Numbered from the stretch's first letter, positions 17,198 through 26,479 are shown. The stretch: 64,000 nucleotides of DNA from Chitinophaga oryziterrae (GCF_009758125.1 NZ_WRXO01000015.1:19505-83504), one strand, 5' to 3'. Notes: a model not told the origin generated them from the letters alone. Made by a program: numbers and translations.

Positions 17198-20100
17198 ATG
17201 AAAAAACTGTTTTTTTATTTATTGATTCTTTGTCTTGGCACGATTGATACGTATGCTCAAGCCCTTAGAACCTTTTATGTTGATTTCGGCCCCAATGATG
17301 TTACCAATGGCAACATCACTAACAGTCCCGATATAAATGGCAATTACTGGAACAACGTTACGAATACCAGTACGACAGCTCCTTCGGTATATCTGTTAAC
17401 AAGCAGGAACACATCGTCCGGTGCATTTATAAACATTACGGCCGGATTTAGCTCAAACGGTATTAACAATGGCGGTTTATTAGCACCTGCTGCGGCACTC
17501 TTAAAGGACTTTGCGATCAATACAGCTACGCAGGATTATTTTCATACGGATAATACCGCGGGTTTTATAATAAAGGGCCTGGACGTTAGCAAAGGATATG
17601 TCTTTAATTTTTTTGCTACCCGGAATGATCCTGAAGTGCGCAAGTCAAATTATACACTTGTTGGCAAAACGACCTATAGCGCTACACTTCAAACCTCCGG
17701 AACGAATTTAGGCGGAACAGGGTACAATGGTAATAACAGTACTGTTTTGACTACGGGTACTATTAGCCCCGATGCAAAGGGCCAGATAGCCATTACTGTA
17801 AAAAGGGAACTTGGTAGTTTCGCCTATATTGGTGCGCTGAAAATTGAGGAAGTAAGGATACCTGTTACAGCTTTGAAAACGGTGTATATTGATTTCGGAC
17901 CGAATGATGTTACCAATGGTAATATCACCGCCAGCCCAGACATAAATGGTAATTACTGGAACAATGTAACCAATATCAATACCACAGCCCCTCCCGTAAA
18001 TCTCGCAGATAAAGCGAATGCATCTACCGGGGCGTATATTAAAATCACTTCCGGGTTTTTATCCAATGGTATTCAAAATGGAGGTTTATTATCACCAGAT
18101 GCTGGTTTATTAGGTGATTTTGCTATCCCTACAGCTACCCAGGATTATTTTCACACAACCGCATCTTCCAGTCTTTCTATAAGAGGTTTAGATAAAACAA
18201 AAGGTTATGTTTTCAATTTGTTTGGAACCCGGAATGACCCTGAGAAACGAATTACCACGTATTCACTGACAGGCGCTTCATTCTACAACGGAATTTTGCA
18301 AACCTCCGGGACCGATCTGGGAGGAACAGGTTACAATGGTAATACGAAAACCATTTTGACCTCAGATATAATAATGCCTGATGATAATGGTCAGATAAAC
18401 CTTACAGTAACCAAAACTGAAGGATCGTTTGGCTATTTGGGAGTTATGAAAATGAATCAGGTTGATCCTGTTGTCTTTGAGCCCTATTGTCCAACAAAGG
18501 ATATTGGTCGCATAGCAATCATGGGATCTTCTGTTCCGTCAGGGACCGGTGCCACCAACAATCAGGGATATGCCCAGTTATACGCCCAACTGCTTACAGC
18601 CCGGGTAAACGGTGGTGTGGGGCAACCATGGAACGTGTCGAATATTTCAGTCCCCGGCAACAACACCATTAGCGTTATAAACCGCTGGGATAATGACTTA
18701 TTACCACTCTGCAGCAGATACGTTATTTATGCACTTTCATTAGGAAATGAAGGCATTACTACAGGAGGACAGGCAACTTTCGACCAATTCAGAGACAATA
18801 TGAAATTGCTTATAAATAAAGCAAGACAACAAGGTATCGAACCCATTATAACCAATTGCTATAGCCGTGAAGATTACACTGCTACGGAATACAATTTTAT
18901 TAAGCAGATGAATTTATTGATTCATTCCTGGAATGTGGCCAGCGTAAATTTGTTAGGTGCACTGGACAATGGATCGGGTAGATGGGCTACGGGCTATAAG
19001 TATGACGATTTGCATCCTAACGATGCCGGTCATCTTGAGTTTGAGTATGCAATTGTTCCTTCGTTGTTCGATGCCTTAAAAGCAGGGAAGTCTCAGCCTT
19101 ACAGGGTGGATGGTACGTCGTTAAGCTTAAGCGCGGCCAGTGGTTATAAGCTTCAGATTAAGCCGGAAGAAACCCTTCATTCCTTTACCTATTCTTATGA
19201 TATACAAACTTCATCAACAGGGCAGGTGGCAGAATTGAGCACGGCTGCGGGGCTAAATAAACTGGTTATCAATGCTTCGGGTAAAATGGATTATTCGTCG
19301 GCCTCATCAACCGGCATTCCGGGACTTACTGTTCTTAACGACAACCAATGGCATAAAGTAACGTTAACGCATTATTATGCTATGGGTAAAACGTTACTTT
19401 ATATCGATAAGGTACTACAAGGCGCTATAGCTGAAAAAATTGTTACGACCAGCTTCGACTTAAATGGATCCAATGCCCCGGCGGCAAATTACAGAACGTT
19501 ACTCCTCTATCGTTCTGGTATGGCTGCCGAAGAAATAAACGCAATGGTTGATGCTAATTTGCTGAAATCCAGCCTCGAAATTTATTCGCCGCTTGACGGT
19601 GCTAATGTATTTAGCGCAGATCCCATTGTAAACCTGGCACAGAGTACAAATAAGGTAAGGAAAGTGAACCTTATTTCAGGAACCTACTACCTCCAGAACC
19701 GTTTCAGCAGGTTGTACATGGATGTTGATGATAATCTGATTACGCAAGATGGCGCCAATATCCAACAATGGGGCTTTATGGGTACGACCAATCAGCAATT
19801 TACGTTTACTCATTTAGGGAATGATGTCTATAAAATCATTTGTGTCAAATCCGGAAAATCGGTTGACGTATCCGGAGTCAATACCGCAGATGGCGTCAAT
19901 GTACAACAATGGGGCTATGGCAGTGGAGCAAACCAACAATTTTCGATGGTGCCTGTTGATAGCGATTATTATAAAATAGTAGCAAAACACAGTGGTAAAC
20001 TTGTTGAGGTTTCCAATTTCAGTACCGTTAATGGAGGGAATGTTCAGCAATGGACGGATGTCAATCAAATCAGCGGTCAGTGGAAATTAATCCGACTGAG

Positions 20101-20365
20101 TGCAGCGATGCCGGCCACAATTGCCAGCGCCACGAAGAAAGACGATATAACCGGTATTTCCGTGTATCCTAACCCGGCCGTGACCACACTTTATGTAGGT
20201 GGGGTTACGAATCCTGTAAGTATTGAAGTATATAATAGTTTAGGTCTGTTGCAGATATCATCCTTTGGAACATCTATCGCGGTTGACCAACTGAAAGCCG
20301 GTATGTATTTCGTGCAACTAAAATCAAAGGGAATATATCAAGTGTTAAAATTTATCAAACAATAA
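17198..20365 (+). CDS. secreted multidomain SGNH esterase with tandem N-terminal domains, ricin-type domain and T9SS sorting signal
   Basis: About 1055 residues. A signal peptide (KKLFFYLLILCLGTIDTYAQ) is followed by two tandem domains of about 190 residues, both opening with YVDFGPNDVTNGNIT and closing with GSFxYxGxxKxxE. Next is an SGNH/GDSL hydrolase (about 430-620) with nucleophile block IMGSSVPSG, SLGNEG and DLHPNDAGH. A LamG-like sandwich, a ricin-type trefoil (repeated VQQW) and a C-terminal type IX sorting domain (SVYPNPAVTTLYV to the lysine-rich end) complete it. Similar proteins include rhamnogalacturonan acetylesterases. ATG 17198 is chosen because the signal peptide starts there; the frame is open to 17087. 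Role in pectin deacetylation is inferred. Confidence 0.88.
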   Translation: MKKLFFYLLILCLGTIDTYAQALRTFYVDFGPNDVTNGNITNSPDINGNYWNNVTNTSTTAPSVYLLTSRNTSSGAFINITAGFSSNGINNGGLLAPAAALLKDFAINTATQDYFHTDNTAGFIIKGLDVSKGYVFNFFATRNDPEVRKSNYTLVGKTTYSATLQTSGTNLGGTGYNGNNSTVLTTGTISPDAKGQIAITVKRELGSFAYIGALKIEEVRIPVTALKTVYIDFGPNDVTNGNITASPDINGNYWNNVTNINTTAPPVNLADKANASTGAYIKITSGFLSNGIQNGGLLSPDAGLLGDFAIPTATQDYFHTTASSSLSIRGLDKTKGYVFNLFGTRNDPEKRITTYSLTGASFYNGILQTSGTDLGGTGYNGNTKTILTSDIIMPDDNGQINLTVTKTEGSFGYLGVMKMNQVDPVVFEPYCPTKDIGRIAIMGSSVPSGTGATNNQGYAQLYAQLLTARVNGGVGQPWNVSNISVPGNNTISVINRWDNDLLPLCSRYVIYALSLGNEGITTGGQATFDQFRDNMKLLINKARQQGIEPIITNCYSREDYTATEYNFIKQMNLLIHSWNVASVNLLGALDNGSGRWATGYKYDDLHPNDAGHLEFEYAIVPSLFDALKAGKSQPYRVDGTSLSLSAASGYKLQIKPEETLHSFTYSYDIQTSSTGQVAELSTAAGLNKLVINASGKMDYSSASSTGIPGLTVLNDNQWHKVTLTHYYAMGKTLLYIDKVLQGAIAEKIVTTSFDLNGSNAPAANYRTLLLYRSGMAAEEINAMVDANLLKSSLEIYSPLDGANVFSADPIVNLAQSTNKVRKVNLISGTYYLQNRFSRLYMDVDDNLITQDGANIQQWGFMGTTNQQFTFTHLGNDVYKIICVKSGKSVDVSGVNTADGVNVQQWGYGSGANQQFSMVPVDSDYYKIVAKHSGKLVEVSNFSTVNGGNVQQWTDVNQISGQWKLIRLSAAMPATIASATKKDDITGISVYPNPAVTTLYVGGVTNPVSIEVYNSLGLLQISSFGTSIAVDQLKAGMYFVQLKSKGIYQVLKFIKQ

Positions 20366-20412
20366 CCAATGGCAAGTGTATCCTGACAGACGCATACCAT
20401 ACGGCATTGTGC

Positions 20413-20456
20413 AAAAATGATAAAATCCGCTACAGCAGTGGATTTTATCATTTTTA
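20413..20456. terminator. bidirectional terminator between esterase and LytTR genes
   Basis: AAAAATGATAAAATCC (20413-20428) and GGATTTTATCATTTTT (20440-20455) pair perfectly around a CGCTAC..GTG loop. T-runs on both strands let it serve both convergent genes. Confidence 0.9.
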
Positions 20457-20498
20457 TAGGCTAAAGAGAGATCATTGCATAAAGTCCTGATCGATATT

Positions 20499-21260
20499 CT
20501 ACCGTTCCTCCATCCAGGCAAGAAAACGTGTTGCTTTTTCCTTATTCACCAACAGTTTCTCCTTTGTTTCAATCACCAGCTTAACATGCAGTTTTCTCAA
20601 AAAGAAATGTTCCACTTCCTTGATAGCTGCAAAATTCAACAGGCATTGACGATTGATCCTGAAAAACTGCCGGGGAGATACCTGTTGAGCGATCTGCTCA
20701 AGCGATTGGCTAATCACGTATTCCTGTTTATCAAAGCACATAATACAGGTAGCATCGTTGCGTATATTAAAGAATGCGATATTATCGGTATGTATCGTCG
20801 TATACTTCTGATTCCTGAATACCAGAAAGCTCGTTTTCCCTGACGTTGTACCCAGCTTTGAGAGCAGTTGTCCCAGATCAGGCATCAGCTTCTGCTGAAA
20901 AAAATTCTTTAACGTATCCACCTTCTTAAAAGCTTCCTCGATGTCCTCACGGGAAAAAGGTTTCAACACATAATCCACGCCATTCTGTTTAAATGCCTGT
21001 ATAGAATACTCATCAAATGCAGTACAAAAAACCACTGGACTGGTAACGCTGACTTGTTTAAAGATTTCAAATGATAAACCATCCGCCAGCTGTATATCCA
21101 TAAAGATCAGGTCCGGCTGCACTTCCTGCGACAAAGCTCTTACCGTACTTTCTATACTCTGATACCGGCCGGCGATCGTTGCTCCAGGGCGAATATCCAG
21201 GATCAGCTTTTCCAGTGACCGTGCCGTCTTTAATTCGTCTTCAACGATGATGATATTCAT
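20499..21260 (-). CDS. LytTR-type response regulator
   Basis: 253 residues. A receiver domain with acidic pocket IIVEDE and phospho-acceptor Asp in DLIFMDIQL, followed by Lys in YVLKPFS, leads to a LytTR DNA-binding domain (DNIAFFNIRNDATCIM...FFRINRQCLLNFAAIKEV). It is the partner of the sensor kinase encoded just upstream. The two genes overlap by 20 bp on the same strand, so they are co-translated. LytTR regulators in Bacteroidota commonly control neighbouring transport or envelope genes. The divergent DoxX/hydrolase pair at 22526-24014 is a plausible but unproven target. Confidence 0.93.
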   Translation of the reverse strand: MNIIIVEDELKTARSLEKLILDIRPGATIAGRYQSIESTVRALSQEVQPDLIFMDIQLADGLSFEIFKQVSVTSPVVFCTAFDEYSIQAFKQNGVDYVLKPFSREDIEEAFKKVDTLKNFFQQKLMPDLGQLLSKLGTTSGKTSFLVFRNQKYTTIHTDNIAFFNIRNDATCIMCFDKQEYVISQSLEQIAQQVSPRQFFRINRQCLLNFAAIKEVEHFFLRKLHVKLVIETKEKLLVNKEKATRFLAWMEER

Positions 21261-22260
21261 AAATTAAAGGCAATTTGATTTGAAACAAGTGTTTGTCATT
21301 TACAATTTCTATTTGCTGATCCAGCAGGTGCTTATAACGAAGGTTTACATTCTCTAACCCTACTCCCAGCGAGTGATGATCGCCAGTCTTTAATTGAACC
21401 GGGTTTTCAAGTACGATCTTATCCCCCTCATTATACAATCTGATATGTAAGGGCTTTTCCAATGACACCACATTATGCTTGATACAATTCTCTACCAGCA
21501 ACTGCAAAGTAAATGGAGGGATCAGCGTATGCAGCACACGTTCCTCTAAAGTATTTGTAAAGGTAAATCCCCCTTCAAACCGGGCATTTTGCAGGAACAA
21601 AAAAGCCCTGACAATCTCCATTTCATCTGTTACCTGTATCAGGTCGGACTTCCGGCTTTCCAGCGTATGCCGGTAAAAGTTAGACAGTTTCAGGATGAAG
21701 TCGACCGCATCCTCATCCCCGGTTTCCACCATCGCTTTCAATGTATTCAGGCTATTGAACAGGAAATGCGGGTTGACCTGTTGTTTCAGCAATTCGTACT
21801 GGGCGGCGAGATTGTCATTCTTCATACGTTCCAGTTCCATATTCACATACTGGTTTTCGTAATTCTGCTGCAACAAGTGCAGGAACATATAACATACCAG
21901 GTTGATCAGTAATCCCCTTACCTCCACCATCAGCATCACCGGTCCGAAATTGATATGCGTCAGGATCTGTTGTTGTATCCAGGCCAGTGCGAACATGATC
22001 ACTATACCTATTCCCAGCGTAACAGACAACCGGCGATAAGAGATCTGCTGCTTTGGAGATTTTGCAGGGTACCGGGACAGCATGTACAGGTTCACATACC
22101 ACATTACCAAAGCGAACGAGGATGTGAGTACTGCATTGACAATGGCCTCTGCCAGGTTAAACTGATGCTGCGCAAACTGTGGTACGGAAGACAGCAATCC
22201 CAGTATGATGGAGCTTGTCCAGATGATGACCGGCGAAATGTTGATAGACTTTGTTTTCAT
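21241..22260 (-). CDS. LytS-like sensor histidine kinase
   Basis: 339 residues with four or more N-terminal membrane helices (about 10-150). A His_kinase-type domain carries the phospho-acceptor block QVNPHFLFNSLNTLKAM, the N box VENCIKHN and the G box LGVGLENVNLRYKHL; the usual separate D/F boxes are minimal, as in this class. ATG 22260 (MKTKSINISP) is preferred over the open frame to 22338, because the membrane segment begins soon after it and the upstream residues are atypical. It forms a two-component pair with the overlapping LytTR gene. Signal unknown. Confidence 0.9.
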   Translation of the reverse strand: MKTKSINISPVIIWTSSIILGLLSSVPQFAQHQFNLAEAIVNAVLTSSFALVMWYVNLYMLSRYPAKSPKQQISYRRLSVTLGIGIVIMFALAWIQQQILTHINFGPVMLMVEVRGLLINLVCYMFLHLLQQNYENQYVNMELERMKNDNLAAQYELLKQQVNPHFLFNSLNTLKAMVETGDEDAVDFILKLSNFYRHTLESRKSDLIQVTDEMEIVRAFLFLQNARFEGGFTFTNTLEERVLHTLIPPFTLQLLVENCIKHNVVSLEKPLHIRLYNEGDKIVLENPVQLKTGDHHSLGVGLENVNLRYKHLLDQQIEIVNDKHLFQIKLPLIYEYHHR

Positions 22261-22525
22261 CAATAACAATGTTACACCCTTTATGGAAAGACAAATTGTT
22301 TGCTGTATACGATTGGCAAAAATAGTAATAACATGCAATCCTTTGGCATAACATTTCCCTGGGACCCGGGAGCTGATTATGTCTATTTCAGGGGGAGTAT
22401 ATCAACATTAACCGCAGGATTGTCTAATTGACCCCTTAACCTGTCCACTTCAGGAAATCCTCCCTATGCAACCAGCTAGATTCAATACAACTTTGTGTCA
22501 TCACAATCACAAAAAACTAAATATT

Positions 22526-22918
22526 ATGAACTTACAGACTTCAAAAGCAATTTACTGGACAGGCGCAATATTAATTTCCTTATGGTTTGGCGCCAGTGGA
22601 TTTTTCGAACTGACCACCAATCCTATCGTATGGGGTATTACACAACAACTCGGTTATCCTGCTCATTTTATATATATCCTGGGTGTTTTCAAGCTCTCCG
22701 GCATTGCCGTATTGCTCATACCGAACAAACTACTTCGTTTAAAAGAATGGGTTTTTGCAGGGATCTTCTTCGACATCCTGTTTGCATTCTTCTCTAAGAT
22801 CGCAGTGCTGGGATTTGTTGCTACCATTGATGCTATCATTGCATTTACCATTATCACGGTAACGTATATAATGTTCAGGAAATTATATCCTGCTACTTAT
22901 GTATCTGTCAACAAATAA
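22526..22918 (+). CDS. DoxX-like family membrane protein
   Basis: 130 residues with four membrane helices. The start TSKAIYWTGAILISLWFGASG and the helix GYPAHFIYILGVFKLSGIAVLLIP are close in pattern to the DoxX protein at 8709. ATG 22526 (MNLQTSK) is used; the frame continues upstream to 22466 but those residues are not family-like. It is divergent from the LytS kinase and 49 bp ahead of an exported alpha/beta hydrolase on the same strand, probably one transcript. Biochemical role unknown. Confidence 0.87.
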   Translation: MNLQTSKAIYWTGAILISLWFGASGFFELTTNPIVWGITQQLGYPAHFIYILGVFKLSGIAVLLIPNKLLRLKEWVFAGIFFDILFAFFSKIAVLGFVATIDAIIAFTIITVTYIMFRKLYPATYVSVNK

Positions 22919-22967
22919 AGCCGTTCATGCGTATAATGAACAGTAATCACCCATTAATACTACAGTC

Positions 22968-24014
22968 ATGAAGACTTTACCTTCTATCATCACTACTATT
23001 CTTCTTTATATGAGCACATCTCAGGCATTCGCAGCCAATAAAACCGATAGCGCAGCCGTATCAGATGCATTCAGTCATGTTAAACAGATCAAAGCAGGCG
23101 TACTGGATATTGGCTATGCCGAAGTTGGGCCTGCCAATGGAGAACCTGTTATCCTGTTACATGGATGGCCTTATGATATTCACAGTTATACGCAGGTGGC
23201 CACAGTACTATCCGGCAAAGGCTATCGTGTGATTGTGCCTTATCTGCGTGGTTACGGCACTACCCGGTTCCTGTCTGCTCAGACCATGCGCAATGGTCAG
23301 CAAGCAGCACTTGCTGCTGATATCATTGCTTTCATGGACGCGTTGAAGATAGACAACGCAATCATCGGTGGTTTTGATTGGGGAGCGCGCACTGCAGATA
23401 TTATTGCCGCCCTCTGGCCGGAACGGTGTAAAGCCCTCGTATCTGTAAGTGGCTACCTGATCGGCAGTCAACAAGCCAATGCGGCGCCGTTGGCGCCTAA
23501 AGCAGAGCTTAGCTGGTGGTATCAGTTCTACTTTGCCACAGCGCGCGGTGAGGCAGGCTACAAAGCCAATACACGTGAATTTGCAAAACTGATCTGGCAA
23601 ACGGCTTCTCCTCAATGGCATTTTGATGATAGCACATTCGCCGTTTCAGCTGCGGCATTTGAGAATCCCGATCATGTTGCGATTACAATACATAACTACC
23701 GCTGGCGTTTGGGTATTGTCAGCGGAGAAAAACAATATGATGCAATTGAAAAGAAGCTGGCGGCAGGACCGGTTATAACAGTACCGACGGTTACATTGGA
23801 AGGAGATGCGAATGGTGCTCCTCACCCTGCACCATCAGCGTATGTTGCTAAATTTACAGGCAAATATGTACATCATACCATTACGGGAGGAATAGGACAT
23901 AATTTGCCGGAAGAGGCCCCGGAGGCGTTTGCCAATGCAATTATGGAAGCGGATGGTATGGCGAAGCAGGCTACAAGTACTGCCTGGTTAGGCTGGGATG
24001 AGAACATTCAGTGA
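22968..24014 (+). CDS. alpha/beta hydrolase, epoxide-hydrolase/dehalogenase-like, exported
   Basis: 348 residues. An N-terminal signal peptide ends near SQAFAANK. The hydrolase core has the oxyanion motif HGWP (65-68), a nucleophile elbow GGFDWGART with Asp137, and the catalytic His in GGIGHNLPEEAP near the C-terminus. An aspartate nucleophile after GF rather than a serine points to the epoxide hydrolase or haloalkane dehalogenase branch, so an ester intermediate with Asp is expected. The signal peptide places it in the periplasm. It follows a DoxX-like gene and ends at a long terminator hairpin. Substrate unknown. Confidence 0.88.
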   Translation: MKTLPSIITTILLYMSTSQAFAANKTDSAAVSDAFSHVKQIKAGVLDIGYAEVGPANGEPVILLHGWPYDIHSYTQVATVLSGKGYRVIVPYLRGYGTTRFLSAQTMRNGQQAALAADIIAFMDALKIDNAIIGGFDWGARTADIIAALWPERCKALVSVSGYLIGSQQANAAPLAPKAELSWWYQFYFATARGEAGYKANTREFAKLIWQTASPQWHFDDSTFAVSAAAFENPDHVAITIHNYRWRLGIVSGEKQYDAIEKKLAAGPVITVPTVTLEGDANGAPHPAPSAYVAKFTGKYVHHTITGGIGHNLPEEAPEAFANAIMEADGMAKQATSTAWLGWDENIQ

Positions 24015-24092
24015 TTTGAGAATTTTCAGTCAACGATCGGATCAGTGAGGCTTGATCGAATCAACCGAAATCGCAAATTGTCCAGGTTGTTG

Positions 24093-24146
24093 CCAGCTAA
24101 AAAAGGAACAAATCACGCTAGAAAGAATTGTTCCTTTTTTAGCTGG
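24093..24146. terminator. bidirectional terminator
   Basis: CCAGCTAAAAAAGGAACAA (24093-24111) pairs perfectly over 19 bp with 24128-24146. The A-run and T-run inside the stem suit termination of both the hydrolase gene and the convergent DUF4406-like gene. Confidence 0.85.
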
Positions 24147-24172
24147 ACATGAATATAACTGGTAAAAGTTCA

Positions 24173-24535
24173 TTATTCGTTTTCTGCATCCGGCACCTCG
24201 TCCAGGTTGTAATAAACCTTCAATCCGCGCGCGCTGGCTTTTCTTACATCTTCGTCGGCACCTTTAGATGCACCTTCCAGTCGAAGAACAGCATCACATT
24301 TTTCTAACATCCGGTGTGCTACCGGATATTGAATTTCTTCCCATGCTTTGTCGCCAGGTTGCTGAGAGCCAGCCAGGCGAATTAATGGCAACGCCATCCA
24401 TTCTCCAATAAAAGGGATATGTCCTTTTCTAAATAAAGGCAAGGCAACAGATTCCAGCTTCTCGAGGTTTTTCTTCATTAATACAGGATCATCATTTGTC
24501 CCGCTGCGATAAGGACCGGCAATAAGAATTAACAT
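24173..24535 (-). CDS. DUF4406-type protein, nucleoside deoxyribosyltransferase-like fold
   Basis: 120 residues beginning MLILIAGPYRSGTNDDP, with a Rossmann-like first strand and the G-P-Y-x-S-G motif of nucleoside 2-deoxyribosyltransferase-like proteins. It continues with GHIPFIGEWMALP and a second motif CDAVLRLEGASKGADEDVRKA, which matches the E-G-x-S-x-G-A-D/E block of the family. Possible roles are nucleotide or nucleoside hydrolysis or exchange. ATG 24535 is chosen because the conserved strand begins there. It lies 61 bp downstream of a Crp/Fnr gene on the same strand and is probably regulated by it. Confidence 0.8.
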   Translation of the reverse strand: MLILIAGPYRSGTNDDPVLMKKNLEKLESVALPLFRKGHIPFIGEWMALPLIRLAGSQQPGDKAWEEIQYPVAHRMLEKCDAVLRLEGASKGADEDVRKASARGLKVYYNLDEVPDAENE

Positions 24536-24596
24536 GAGCGCTTGTTTTTTACAAAAGAAAACAGAATCGGGCAAAATTATCTTAAGGTAGTTTAAG

Positions 24597-25184
24597 TTAT
24601 TCTCTGCGCAGCTGTTTTTTACGGATGCCACTTAAAAACTCCGGCGTAATGCCAAGGTAAGAAGCAATTTGTTTTTGCGTTACCTTACCCGCCATTTGAG
24701 GATATTTGTTTAGAAACCGGTAGTAGCGCTCTTCTGCCTTAAGCGTGAGGTTTTCTATGGTACGTAGTTGTTCCCGTGTATAGGCGTTCTGCATCAGTAT
24801 CCGGAAAAAGCGTTCAAAACCGGGAATGGCAGTGAATAAATGATCAAAATTATTTTTACTTAAGTTGAAAACGATACTGTCTTCTATGGTCTCTATGAAG
24901 GTCATGCTGGGCTTTTCATTCAGAAAGCAATACATATCCGTCAGCCACCAGTCAGCCATAGCAAACATAATAGTAGACTCCTTACCTCCTTCGTCAAGAC
25001 AATAGGATCTTAAAGCGCCTGAATGAATATAGCTTAGTTGGTTACAAATCTGTCCTTCCGCCAGTATAGTTGTTCTTTTGGGTATTTCTTTATAGGTCAG
25101 GATGGAAATAAAATGCTCTTCCTCTTCTCTGGTAAGAGTGATGTGTTTATTTATATTTTTTAAAATCAGATTATATATTTCCAT
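24597..25184 (-). CDS. Crp/Fnr family transcriptional regulator
   Basis: 195 residues of the same short Crp/Fnr type as the gene at 992: barrel segment RTTILAEGQICNQLSYIHSG, FERFFRILMQNAY helix and HTH QKQIASYLGITPEFLSGIRK. It lacks an FNR-like cysteine cluster. The neighbouring DUF4406-like gene follows on the same strand, repeating the regulator-plus-small-enzyme arrangement seen at 992-2192. Signal unknown. Confidence 0.9.
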   Translation of the reverse strand: MEIYNLILKNINKHITLTREEEEHFISILTYKEIPKRTTILAEGQICNQLSYIHSGALRSYCLDEGGKESTIMFAMADWWLTDMYCFLNEKPSMTFIETIEDSIVFNLSKNNFDHLFTAIPGFERFFRILMQNAYTREQLRTIENLTLKAEERYYRFLNKYPQMAGKVTQKQIASYLGITPEFLSGIRKKQLRRE

Positions 25185-25300
25185 GGAGCGGTTAGAGAAA
25201 TTGCCTGCAAATTTATTTTCTTCAAATATACCTATCCTGTTTTATGTTGTAGCTGAAAATGAAAAAGGGGCCAATCGTCTTGATTTGAAAAGACCGACTG

Positions 25301-25732
25301 TCAGCTCAACTTCATTGCTTTCCTGTAGCGTATAAACGCCCAGGTCAGTCCGGTTATAAATGGCCCGTTCAAAAATGCTAAATACAGCAAGTCGCTACCT
25401 GCTGAGGATAATCCGATGTCCAGATAATAGCTAAAATCCTTAAGGACTATTAATACAGTGGGAGACAAGGGCAATAAAAACCAGCTTAAAACAGTCAATA
25501 ACCGGTTATCCCGTACCACTTCCAGTTTGCACAAAAAAATAGTCAGACATAATACACAAAGAAACAAACAGTATAAAATTATATACACGATTGTCATCAT
25601 TGTGACCGCTTCAGCCGTCAGCCATTCACTTTTGTAATTCTTGTTTTCTATAACTGTAAAAATGGAGGTAATTACAACTGTAATCAGGAATGGGTAGAGA
25701 ATCGCTTGCTGATAATACTTACTTAATCTCAT
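25301..25732 (-). CDS. hypothetical membrane protein
   Basis: 143 residues with about four hydrophobic segments (ILYPFLITVVITSIF, MMTIVYIILYCLFLCVLCLTI, a central LSWFLLPLSPTVLIVL and a last LAFLNGPFITGLTWAF) and short basic ends. I do not recognise a family. It is a lone gene between a Crp/Fnr gene and a repeat-rich gap. The composition is ordinary for an inner-membrane protein, so it is likely real, but no role can be given. Confidence 0.6.
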   Translation of the reverse strand: MRLSKYYQQAILYPFLITVVITSIFTVIENKNYKSEWLTAEAVTMMTIVYIILYCLFLCVLCLTIFLCKLEVVRDNRLLTVLSWFLLPLSPTVLIVLKDFSYYLDIGLSSAGSDLLYLAFLNGPFITGLTWAFIRYRKAMKLS

Positions 25733-26096
25733 AAGGTAATATTGGGATAAGAGAGATTATTTCCAGTATTCGCGGGTACTTTTGATTGCTCTCCGATCGG
25801 GTACAAGGTTAATAATAACAAATATAACTACTATCCGGGATAGGACGATTGAACTAAAAGGGAAAAACCCGATTACTGTAAATGTGATAATGGTAGTAAA
25901 AGTTCTTGTAATATTAGCGCTAAAGAAGTAGATGTTCTCGTATTAATAAAAGCAAAAATAACGATGATTCCAATCAGTAGAAACATCCGTGAATACATGT
26001 TTACAAAGATTTTACATTCCAATTTACATTTTTTTACAATTAGTTTCAGAGTTTAAAAATCAGGTAGATTAGGTTTGTTTTATTAAACATTAACTT

Positions 26097-26252
26097 ATGA
26101 TCAGAAAATCATTTACGTCCAGCCTCTACCTTGATAGATGGCTCATTATTCTCAGGGCGATCACCGGCATCATTATAGTGAAATACGGACTGGAAGTTTT
26201 CAGCAGGAGCACATGGAGGGGAATACGGCATGGTTAAAAGATATCCATTTTA
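26097..26252 (+). pseudogene. truncated, frameshifted doxX copy
   Basis: The frame from ATG 26097 reads MIRKSFTSSLYLDRWLIILR and matches the intact gene at 38496 closely up to GLEVFSR. A small deletion then shifts the frame at the position of KDHMQGNTAW. The sequence continues recognisably to ...LKDIHF in another frame and is then cut off by the repeat unit at 26253. About two thirds of the gene is missing. Confidence 0.85.
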
Positions 26253-26290
26253 TCTGCAGGCGAAGAGGGACAACTTTCGAACCATTTTAA
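26253..26290. repeat. tRNA-3'-end-like repeat unit A
   Basis: Core GAGGGACAACTTTCGAACC with preceding TCTGCAGGCG. This is the most truncated copy of the family seen at 33605, 37959, 38962, 39984, 42691 and 45481. Confidence 0.65.
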
Positions 26291-26340
26291 CTAACGCATT
26301 TGCCGAAACGACGAGCAAACTATCTTGAGATTTCTCTATG

Positions 26341-26434
26341 TAATTAGTTGATAATATTGAACAATAGGTAAAAATAATTGTTTGCAAATTTTTTTCTCAT
26401 GGAAGTAATGTATAATAACGGAAATAAAATGTTA
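26341..26434 (+). repeat. shared leader, copy 1
   Basis: Contains TAATTAGTTGATAATATTG, AATAATTGTTTGCAAAT and ATAATAACGGAAATAAAATG. Copies precede the genes at 39243 (39079-39175) and 40500 (40388-40466). It lies just ahead of the DUF2911 gene and may supply its promoter or be a cassette boundary. Confidence 0.65.
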
Positions 26435-26479
26435 TGGGCAAGATGCTGTCCGGGATTGTGGTATCGAAAAAGACTAAAA

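Larger units (their letters stand above)
25902..26440. repeat. decayed copy of the 38.3-39.2 kb segment
   Basis: This stretch matches 38290-39175 almost base for base in long runs. It has the region upstream of doxX (shared ATGATTCCAATCAGTA and ACAAAGATTTTACATTCCA), the first part of doxX, then the tRNA-like repeat unit and the leader TAATTAGTTGATAATATTG. Relative to the other copy it lacks the rest of doxX and part of the spacer, with the junction at a short CCATTTT/CATTTT homology. It is a segmental duplication with a later deletion. Confidence 0.8.

Noticed and set aside
26282..26434. Integron attC sites around the shared leaders
   Set aside because: No consistent GTTRRRY/RYYYAAC pair and no clear attC hairpin; copy 2 lacks the GTTA end, and no integron integrase is in the window.
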